From Spirochaetaceae bacterium (GTDB taxonomy: Bacteria > Spirochaetota > Spirochaetia > Treponematales > Breznakiellaceae), in NCBI GenBank assembly GCA_031267475.1, contig JAIRZA010000106.1:1-5151 (forward strand): a DNA stretch of 5,151 nt, read 5' to 3'. Shown one piece after another: positions 1-5,151 of the stretch; within the stretch, counting starts at the first letter, position 1, and every line of letters starts with the position of its first letter. Both the position numbers and the translations under genes were made by a program. A model generated the notes under the pieces. It was not told where the DNA came from. It saw only the letters and a list, made by a program, of their open reading frames with translations, and did no database searches.

Positions 1-57
1 TATCCGGCTTGACGATTGGAACGACTGGACTTAAACTTAAAAAAGGCAGGGGTGTAT

Positions 58-1026
58 TTGAAAGACAGCGTAACAATAGTGCTGGATAACGGTGAGTTGG
101 TTTCCGCCGTTTGCGGTCCTAACGATGGTAATTTGAAGGTCCTTGAGCGCGTTCTTGGCGGAAAGCTCGCGGTGCGCGGGAACGAGGTGCGCATGGAAGG
201 ACTCAATGACACTGACGCGGAGCGCTTTCGCGCTGTAATGGACAACCTTATCAGCGCGGCGCGTCTTGGCGAACTGCCGTCGCCGGAATTTGTGCAGGCG
301 CTTGCCGGTGTCGCGGAATCTGAGCGCGGCGAGGCGGTACATCACGCGGAGGCGATACGTTCAGGTTGTATAAGCATACCGCGCGGTTTTGGCAAAGTTT
401 TTCCGCGCAGCGCTAATCAAGCCGCCTATGTGCGGGGAATGCGCGAGGCGGATGTTTGCTTTTGCGCGGGGCCGGCGGGTACGGGTAAAACCTATCTTGC
501 TATTGCTAACGCGCTTTCTCTTGTGCTGTCTAAAAAGATACGCAAGCTGGTGATGACACGTCCGGTTGTGGAAGCCGGCGAGAACTTAGGTTTTCTGCCC
601 GGCGATCTTGCCCAGAAAATAAGCCCGTACCTGCGCCCGCTTTATGACGCGATGGAGGCGCTTATCCCGTATGAAATTATACGCCGTATGGAAGAAAACC
701 GCGTCATTGAAATCGCGCCGCTTGCATATATGCGCGGACGCAGCTTGAACGATGCGTTCATTATCCTTGACGAGGCCCAAAACACGACGAAAGAACAGAT
801 GAAAATGTTCCTTACGCGGCTTGGACATGGTTCACAGGCGGTAATCGCGGGCGATGTTACTCAAGTTGATCTTCCAAAACGTGTCGATTCGGGGCTTTTA
901 CACGCGCTTTCAATCCTTAAAAATGTTGAAGGCATTCATTTTTCTTATCTTAATACCACAGATGTGGTCAGAAATCCGCTTATCAAAAAGATAATACAGG
1001 CGTATGATTATGAAAAAAAACAATAG
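58..1026 (+). CDS. phoH: PhoH family protein (YbeZ-like P-loop ATPase)
   Basis: Cytoplasmic PhoH-like ATPase. The family is an ATP-binding P-loop group linked to RNA metabolism and often encoded beside the endoribonuclease YbeY; its exact reaction is not settled. Numbered from the TTG at 58 (322 aa), the N-terminal domain covers about 1-90 and the ATPase domain about 100-320. Walker A is GPAGTGKT (138-145), the family block TRPVVEAGENLGFLPG lies at 167-182, Walker B with DEAQ at 238-241, the sensor-like GDVTQVDLP at 265-273 and an arginine finger-like VVRNP near 305. All key residues are present and the length fits the family (about 320-350 aa). I chose TTG 58 because AGGGG (48-52) lies 5 bases upstream and the N-terminus then starts about where relatives do. 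Alternatives are GTG at 52 and TTG at 16, the latter just after an in-frame TGA at 10-12 and without a ribosome binding site. The 3' end overlaps the HD-domain gene. Identification is firm; the start is not. Confidence 0.95.
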   Translation: MKDSVTIVLDNGELVSAVCGPNDGNLKVLERVLGGKLAVRGNEVRMEGLNDTDAERFRAVMDNLISAARLGELPSPEFVQALAGVAESERGEAVHHAEAIRSGCISIPRGFGKVFPRSANQAAYVRGMREADVCFCAGPAGTGKTYLAIANALSLVLSKKIRKLVMTRPVVEAGENLGFLPGDLAQKISPYLRPLYDAMEALIPYEIIRRMEENRVIEIAPLAYMRGRSLNDAFIILDEAQNTTKEQMKMFLTRLGHGSQAVIAGDVTQVDLPKRVDSGLLHALSILKNVEGIHFSYLNTTDVVRNPLIKKIIQAYDYEKKQ

Positions 1027-2503
1027 CCGCGAAGATCAAAAAAATCTGGTGTCGTCTGCTATAGACGCGGTAAAATCAACTGGTTTTTCAAAGAAGCAGG
1101 CGGCGGCGACGGTAATTTCATTTGTTATCTCCGCCGCTCTTTTTCTTTCCGGCAAGAATTCAGAGCCGAATATATTCTTTGGCCGTTCTGCTCAGTTTTT
1201 GCTGTTCTTTATATTTTTTATATTTTTTGCCGGACGCCGCTTTGCGGGAATGTTGGGACGCCGCCGCACAGAACCAGAGGTTGTGCTGCTGTCAATTCTT
1301 AGCGCCTGCTATTTTATAGCTGTTTTTTTTGTCAGAAATACAAAAATGTTCGACGGCTATATGCCTGTTTCGATAATCCTGCCAACGGCGCTTGTGGTGA
1401 TGCTGGTTTCCATATCGATAGACGCTCGTCTGGGTATGATAATAGCGCTGATTCTTCCGTTGGGCGCTTTTTTGTCCGGTTGTATAAACGCTCAGTCGTA
1501 CATTGTCGCCATAGCTTCCGGCGCTTCGAGCGCCTTGTTGCTGCGCCGGGCGCGGCGGCGCATGGATATGGTAAAAGCCGGTGTTGTCATTGGTGTTGTA
1601 AATGTAATCTCGGCTGCTTCCGTTCTGCTTATTCAAAATTGTCCGTTTCAGTTTTATTTGTACATTTTATTTTGGGCCGCGGTAAACGGCGTGGCTTCAG
1701 GGATGTTGGTGCTTGGATTTCTGCCTGTCATAGAAAACGCGCTGCATCTGGCGACGACTTTCAGGCTCATAGAATTGCTTGATACGGGAACGCCGGTTTT
1801 AAGGCGCTTGGAAAGTTCCGCGCCGGGAACATACAGCCATTCCATGATGGTCGCCAATCTTGCCGAGGCTGCTTGTAACGAGATTGGCGGCAACGCGCTG
1901 CTTGCGCGAGTGGGCGCTTATTATCATGATATAGGAAAAATAGACCATCCTGAATATTTTGTAGAAAATCAAAAACTGTACAACAAGCATAATGAGTTAA
2001 ATCCGCGTCTTTCGGCAACGATTATCCGCAGCCATGTGAAGCTCGGCATAGAAAAAGGAAGGGCTATGGGGCTGCCGAATGATGTGATAAGCATAATAGC
2101 CGAACATCACGGTAATTCGCTAATCAAATGGTTTTATAGCGCGGCTCTTAAAAAAGAAGGGAATGTAAATATGGAGGATTTTTGCTACCCGGGAAATCCG
2201 CCGCGTTCCCGCGAATCCGCCGTAGTGATGCTGGCCGATGTTACGGAGGCCGCGACACGCACGTTGGAAAAGCCTACGGTGGCGCGTCTTGAAAAATTTA
2301 TCGGCGATCTGTTTTCAGATAAATACGCAACCGGACAACTTTCCGAATCCGCCCTGACTTTCCGCGATATGGAGACAATAAAGTCAAGTTTTGTCCGTGT
2401 GCTTGTTGGTTTTTATCATTCCCGTATCGAGTATCCCAAAGTTTCAAAGATAGATACGCCGCCCGCCTCGCCGTCTTCCCCGCCGCCCGCTAGTGATCAA
2501 TAA
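1004..2503 (+). CDS. 7TM-HD family membrane phosphohydrolase, PgpH-like, without extracytoplasmic sensor domain
   Basis: Predicted inner-membrane protein (499 aa) with a cytoplasmic HD phosphohydrolase domain. The closest characterised family is PgpH, which hydrolyses cyclic di-AMP; that substrate is inferred here. After a Lys-rich N-terminus come about eight hydrophobic segments (roughly 33-51, 62-77, 92-110, 119-138, 142-160, 164-180, 191-211, 216-241), which puts both ends in the cytoplasm. The HD domain follows at about 250-475: GTYSHSMM with His279, HDIGK with His308/Asp309, His344, EHHG with His368/His369, and Asp412 in MLADVTEA. This matches the full metal-ligand set of the family. PgpH proteins are usually 700 aa or more, with a large extracytoplasmic domain between the first two helices; here only about 10 residues separate them. 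The C-terminal 15 residues are Pro/Ser-rich. The gene overlaps phoH by 23 bases, which suggests translational coupling. ATG 1010 is an equally good start, lying 9 bases after AGG (998-1000), whereas ATG 1004 is only 3 bases away. Confidence 0.9.
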   Translation: MIMKKNNSREDQKNLVSSAIDAVKSTGFSKKQAAATVISFVISAALFLSGKNSEPNIFFGRSAQFLLFFIFFIFFAGRRFAGMLGRRRTEPEVVLLSILSACYFIAVFFVRNTKMFDGYMPVSIILPTALVVMLVSISIDARLGMIIALILPLGAFLSGCINAQSYIVAIASGASSALLLRRARRRMDMVKAGVVIGVVNVISAASVLLIQNCPFQFYLYILFWAAVNGVASGMLVLGFLPVIENALHLATTFRLIELLDTGTPVLRRLESSAPGTYSHSMMVANLAEAACNEIGGNALLARVGAYYHDIGKIDHPEYFVENQKLYNKHNELNPRLSATIIRSHVKLGIEKGRAMGLPNDVISIIAEHHGNSLIKWFYSAALKKEGNVNMEDFCYPGNPPRSRESAVVMLADVTEAATRTLEKPTVARLEKFIGDLFSDKYATGQLSESALTFRDMETIKSSFVRVLVGFYHSRIEYPKVSKIDTPPASPSSPPPASDQ

Positions 2504-2512
2504 CGCATACGC

Positions 2513-2592
2513 AAAGACGCCGGATTTGTTGAACAAGGCTTGTTAAGCGAGAGTCTTTCCGCTAATACGCCTTCCCGTTTTTTGCGGGGGGG
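2513..2592 (+). terminator. Structured gap between convergent genes, possible terminator of the phoH-HD operon
   Basis: Between the HD gene stop (2503) and the citrate synthase stop (2600) several inverted repeats can be read. AAAGAC (2513-2518) pairs with GTCTTT (2553-2558) and encloses AACAA (2532-2536) with TTGTT (2540-2544). AGCG (2546-2549) can instead pair with CGCT (2560-2563). CCTTCCC (2570-2576) can pair, using two G-T wobbles, with the start of the G run (2586-2592) around a loop containing T6 (2578-2583). No hairpin is followed directly by a T run, so this is not a textbook Rho-independent terminator in either direction. Its placement between two convergent genes is the main reason to suspect termination. 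Confidence 0.35.
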
Positions 2593-2599
2593 GGGGGGG
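2586..2599. repeat. Homopolymeric tract of 14 G
   Basis: Fourteen consecutive G residues on the plus strand (C14 on the minus strand) end exactly one base before the citrate synthase stop codon, which is TAG read from 2602 to 2600. The tract is outside both flanking reading frames, so a length change would not alter either protein. Tracts this long are prone to slippage in cells and to miscounting in sequencing, so the length given should be treated as approximate. Confidence 0.95.
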
Positions 2600-3937
2600 C
2601 TAACGGTTGTTTATCTTTATGTATTTCTGATGTTTTTGCACACATTTGTACGCGGGGCGGAATATGCGTCCGCCCGCGATGATTTCTTCAAGGCGGTGCG
2701 CGCACCAGCCGGCTAAACGGCTTACGGCGAACAGCGGTGTATATAATTCAGTTGGAATATCGAGCATTTTGTAAACAAACCCGGAATATAAATCGACATT
2801 CGCGCAAATATCTTTTTTTGAGCCGCGCACTTCGTTGATGAGCGCGGGGCCTATCTTTTCGATCATGCGGTACAATTCAAATTCTTCTACCGCGTTTTTT
2901 TCGACCGCAAGCTCCGCCGCTTTTTCACGCAGCATTATGGCGCGTGGATCGGACAGGGTGTAAACGGCGTGTCCTAATCCATATATGATTCCTGATTTAT
3001 CATAGGCTTGGCGTTTTAATATTTTAATGAGATACGCGCGCAGCTCTTGTTCGTTGTCTAAATGTTTTACATTGTGTTTAATCGCCTCGATCATGCCGAC
3101 AACTTTACAGTTCGCGCCGCCGTGCTTCGCGCCTTTAAGAGACGCGAGGCCGGCGCTTATGGCTGAGTAAGTGTCTGTGGCTGCCGATGTTACAAGGTGC
3201 ACCGCGAATGTTGAATTGTTGCCCCCGCCGTGTTCGGCGTGCAAAATGAGGGCAAGGTCGAGTATTTCGGCTTCAAAACGGCTGAACTGCTGGTCGCGGC
3301 GCATAAGTGAAAGTATTGTTTCCGCGGTGCTGTATTCGGTATTAAGCTGATGTATTATTAAGCTTGATTTATTGAAATAATGCCGCTTAGAGCGGTAGGC
3401 GTATGCCATAATAGTTGGAAAACGCGCGATTAATTCAATGCATTGACGCAGTGTATTCCCAATCGAATAGTTTTCAGGCTCGTGGTCATACGAATACAGG
3501 GCTAAAACCGAGCGTGAAAGCATATTCATTATATCGCGCGAAGGCATTCGCATTATCGCGTCTTCCGCAAAACCCGGCGGCAGCATACGGTTTTCACTAA
3601 TCAATTTAGAGAAGCGCGTGAGTTTATCCGCATTAGGCAAGTCGCCAAAAAGCAACAGATATATAATTTCTTCAAATCCAAAACGTTTTTCGGAAAAGGC
3701 GTTGACGACAATATCTTCAACGTCAATTCCACGATAAAAGAGTTTTCCGGGGACGGCTTGCTTTTCGTTCTCGCTTATCATATATCCGTGTACTTCGCCA
3801 ATTCGAGTGAGGCCTACAAGCACTCCTGAATTATTACTGTTTCGCAAACCTTGCTTCACGTCATATTTACTGTACAAAGATGCGTCAATATGATAAGTGT
3901 CGACCAATCCTTGTACATAATCGCTGACTATATTCAT
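2600..3937 (-). CDS. Citrate synthase (citrate/2-methylcitrate synthase family, Si-type fold)
   Basis: Condenses acetyl-CoA with oxaloacetate to give citrate, feeding 2-oxoglutarate and glutamate synthesis in the cytoplasm. The 445-aa protein has the conserved active-site blocks in order: HAEHGGGN (His233/His236), KHGGAN (His272), GLGHAVY (His323) with SDPRA (Arg332), and ANVDLYSG (Asp382). The three catalytic residues, equivalent to His274, His320 and Asp375 of the pig enzyme, are therefore His272, His323 and Asp382. Candidate substrate-binding arginines are in SRLAGW (Arg407) and RPAY (Arg427). An extension of about 45 residues precedes IGEVHGY and contains GLRNSNNSGVLVGLTRIG. I recognise it as typical of clostridial-type members of about 450 aa. 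It is not the unrelated Re-citrate synthase. Sequence alone does not exclude 2-methylcitrate synthase, but no prp genes are nearby. The ATG at 3937 has no clear Shine-Dalgarno sequence; the upstream DNA is A/T-rich with a T8 run. The gene lies 109 bases downstream of the exported-protein gene on the same strand and converges with the HD gene. Confidence 0.93.
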   Translation of the reverse strand: MNIVSDYVQGLVDTYHIDASLYSKYDVKQGLRNSNNSGVLVGLTRIGEVHGYMISENEKQAVPGKLFYRGIDVEDIVVNAFSEKRFGFEEIIYLLLFGDLPNADKLTRFSKLISENRMLPPGFAEDAIMRMPSRDIMNMLSRSVLALYSYDHEPENYSIGNTLRQCIELIARFPTIMAYAYRSKRHYFNKSSLIIHQLNTEYSTAETILSLMRRDQQFSRFEAEILDLALILHAEHGGGNNSTFAVHLVTSAATDTYSAISAGLASLKGAKHGGANCKVVGMIEAIKHNVKHLDNEQELRAYLIKILKRQAYDKSGIIYGLGHAVYTLSDPRAIMLREKAAELAVEKNAVEEFELYRMIEKIGPALINEVRGSKKDICANVDLYSGFVYKMLDIPTELYTPLFAVSRLAGWCAHRLEEIIAGGRIFRPAYKCVQKHQKYIKINNR

Positions 3938-4018
3938 AATATGTTACTATATATGAATGTGAAAAAAAATAATAGGGTTGAGTTGTAAACGTGAATTAGG
4001 GTGGTGTTGGGTTGCTTA

Positions 4019-4028
4019 TATTCGAATA
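4019..4028. repeat. 10-bp perfect palindrome TATTCGAATA
   Basis: TATTCGAATA is a perfect inverted repeat in the gap between the exported-protein gene and the citrate synthase gene, 82 bases upstream of the citrate synthase ATG. It could be a small operator or a weak hairpin after the upstream gene. A palindrome of this size can also occur by chance in A/T-rich DNA, and I see no second copy in the window. Confidence 0.3.
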
Positions 4029-4046
4029 AATCAGCGTTGCTTTGGG

Positions 4047-4706
4047 TTAATAAAAGCGCTCGTAAGGTGTATAGGTGGAGGTGAAACTTTCGCTTCCAAT
4101 GCTGAGCGGCCGCGGTTCTTCGAAAATAATGTCTTCGGCTTTCCATTTGCCTTCTTCGCTGCGGATGTATATTTCGCCGGATAATTCATTTTCGGCGCCC
4201 ATAAAACGAAATAAAAAAGAAACGCTGCCGTCAGTTTCATCACGCCCCCCGCCTAATCGAACTTTGCGCGGTGTTACTTCGCCGAGTTTTTTTATCGCTT
4301 CGTCTAATAAATCCGGGCTGAAATTCTGAAGCGAGTCGGTCTCTTTGTTCATCCGCATCAAATCACGTAAAATATTTCGCGCGTAATTGTTCGCGGCTAA
4401 AGATGCTTCGCCGCTGCCGAGTTGTCCGATAACGGCGTCAATTGGATATATTAGTGTTTTTTCACGGCTTGGTCTTATTAGGATTTCGGGTATTACTCCG
4501 CTGAAAGAAGGTTCTTCATTTTCTTGTGAAAAGCACGTCGCTTCTATTAAGAAAAGTAAAAAAAACAGAAAAAATGTGTGTCCAAAGGTATTGGGTATGG
4601 AGGGGTGTTTTTTTGGATGTGTGGAACTCCGGGGATTTGCTGGTTCAAAATTAGTCAAAGATGGTTTTCGCCCGATTGTGTTTTGATGTTGGTGTGTTTT
4701 CGGCAT
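4047..4706 (-). CDS. Small exported protein of unknown function
   Basis: I do not recognise a named family. The 219-aa reading frame has a hydrophobic, Phe/Leu-rich segment at about 44-54, followed by EATCFSQ, which looks like a signal peptide cleaved near Ser60; a lipoprotein anchored at Cys58 is less likely because Glu sits at -3. The mature part is about 160 aa and mixed in charge, with a likely helical stretch (IYPIDAVIGQLGSGEASLAA, 86-105, then ARNILRDL) and a Gly-rich, strand-like part (RLGGGRDETDGSVSFLFRF, 150-168) leading to GEIYIRSEEGKWKAEDIIFE (177-196). From memory it resembles small secreted treponemal proteins; this is unverified. The ATG at 4706 lies 3 bases after the yjbQ stop, which suggests translational coupling. 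However, the 43 residues before the signal core are Pro/His/Lys/Thr-rich and look like translated intergenic DNA. The only internal candidate start is TTG at 4658. The C-terminus is aromatic (YERFY). Confidence 0.72.
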   Translation of the reverse strand: MPKTHQHQNTIGRKPSLTNFEPANPRSSTHPKKHPSIPNTFGHTFFLFFLLFLIEATCFSQENEEPSFSGVIPEILIRPSREKTLIYPIDAVIGQLGSGEASLAANNYARNILRDLMRMNKETDSLQNFSPDLLDEAIKKLGEVTPRKVRLGGGRDETDGSVSFLFRFMGAENELSGEIYIRSEEGKWKAEDIIFEEPRPLSIGSESFTSTYTPYERFY

Positions 4707-4709
4707 TAT

Positions 4710-5126
4710 TTATTCGCCGATGATTTTTATGAGTACTCGTTTTCGCCGTTTCCCGTCAAACTCGCCGTAAAATATTTGTTCCCATGTTCCAAAGTGGAGT
4801 TTGCCTTCTGTAATGGCGACGATGGTCTCTCGTCCCATTATCTGGCGTTTTAGGTGGGCGTCGGCGTTGTCTTCTCCGTAATTGTGCCGGTACGAGGATA
4901 CTGGCTCGTGCGGCGCGAGTTTTTCGAGCCATTTGTCAAAATCATGGTGTAGTCCTGATTCATCATCGTTTATAAAGACGCTGGATGTTATGTGCATGGA
5001 GTTTACAAGGCAGAGTCCTTCCTGTACGCCGGATTCTTTGAGCGCTGTTTCGACATCGCGGGTGATGTTGATGAACTCTCGTTCTCTATCCGTGTTAAAC
5101 CATAGCTCTTTTGTGTATGTCTTCAT
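4710..5126 (-). CDS. yjbQ: YjbQ/UPF0047 family protein (putative secondary thiamine-phosphate synthase)
   Basis: Compact cytoplasmic protein of the UPF0047 (YjbQ) family. Members show weak thiamine-phosphate synthase activity in genetic tests, but the physiological role is unclear. Numbered from the ATG at 5126 (138 aa, the usual family length), the conserved blocks are NSMHITSSVFIND (42-54, with His45), HHDFDKWLEKLAP (60-72), YRHNYGEDNADAHLK (79-93, with His81 and His91) and GKLHFGTWEQIFYGE (108-122). The protein ends in the family-type RRKRVLIKIIGE. The three His residues correspond to the conserved cluster thought to bind metal or ligand. An ATG at 5138 would add MICF, but it is less likely because the shorter form matches the family length; neither start has a clear ribosome binding site. 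It is the first visible gene of a pair with the exported protein, whose ATG follows after 3 bases. Any promoter lies at or beyond the window edge. Confidence 0.93.
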   Translation of the reverse strand: MKTYTKELWFNTDREREFINITRDVETALKESGVQEGLCLVNSMHITSSVFINDDESGLHHDFDKWLEKLAPHEPVSSYRHNYGEDNADAHLKRQIMGRETIVAITEGKLHFGTWEQIFYGEFDGKRRKRVLIKIIGE

Positions 5127-5151
5127 AAAGCATATCATGGCAAAAAAATCA

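Noticed and set aside
1292..1636. Antisense reading frame of 114 codons opposite the HD gene
   Set aside because: It is a shadow of the clearly conserved plus-strand gene, with biased, repetitive composition and no motif.
2600..3937. Considered whether the citrate synthase gene could be frameshifted or extended by the adjacent homopolymer
   Set aside because: The tract lies wholly beyond the TAG stop, and the protein ends normally after the RPAY block, so the gene appears intact.
3948..3953. TATATA close to the citrate synthase ATG as a -10 box
   Set aside because: It would leave almost no leader, and no -35-like element lies at the right distance.
3969..3997. Possible promoter for citrate synthase: TATTAT (3974-3969) with AATTCA (3997-3992) at 17-base spacing
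   Set aside because: The -10 is acceptable, but the -35 matches the consensus at only two of six positions, and A/T-rich gaps give such matches by chance. The 109-base gap does leave room for a promoter.
3934..4146. Short minus-strand reading frame of 70 codons in the gap before citrate synthase
   Set aside because: It overlaps the exported-protein gene in another frame, has a low-complexity C-terminus and shows no recognisable domain; it is a chance frame.
4387..4853. Plus-strand reading frames opposite the exported-protein and yjbQ genes
   Set aside because: They are antisense to yjbQ, whose family motifs are clear, and to the exported-protein gene, and they carry no motif of their own.

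Overview
The window holds five genes in two convergent blocks. On the plus strand are a PhoH-family P-loop ATPase (58-1026) and a membrane-bound HD-domain phosphohydrolase related to PgpH (1004-2503). On the minus strand, read right to left, are a YjbQ/UPF0047 protein (5126-4710), a small exported protein of unknown function (4706-4047) and a citrate synthase (3937-2600). There are no rRNA or tRNA genes, CRISPR arrays, insertion sequences or phage genes that I can support. No gene-free stretch exceeds about 110 bases.

The organism is a bacterium, and several things point weakly to an anaerobic, gut-type lineage. The citrate synthase has the N-terminal extension I associate with clostridial-type enzymes. 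The exported protein resembles, from memory only, small secreted proteins of treponemes, so a Treponema-like spirochaete is my best guess. Base composition is mixed, with GC-rich coding DNA and A/T-rich or C/A-rich gaps. I could not run a search, so this placement is tentative.

Left block: phoH and the HD gene overlap by 23 bases and form a translationally coupled pair. In many bacteria phoH, a 7TM-HD gene and ybeY are consecutive. Here ybeY is missing, and the HD gene is followed by the convergent citrate synthase gene. The HD protein keeps its membrane part and all its metal ligands but lacks the large extracytoplasmic domain normally found after the first membrane helix.

Middle: the 96-base gap between the convergent genes contains several inverted repeats, a T6 run and a run of 14 G that touches the citrate synthase stop codon. 

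Right block: yjbQ and the exported-protein gene are separated by 3 bases and are almost certainly one operon. The citrate synthase gene lies 109 bases further downstream on the same strand and may be a separate unit. The most unusual points are the sensor-less PgpH-like protein, the G14 tract and the odd, low-complexity N-terminus of the exported protein. I did not see a convincing wholly new system.
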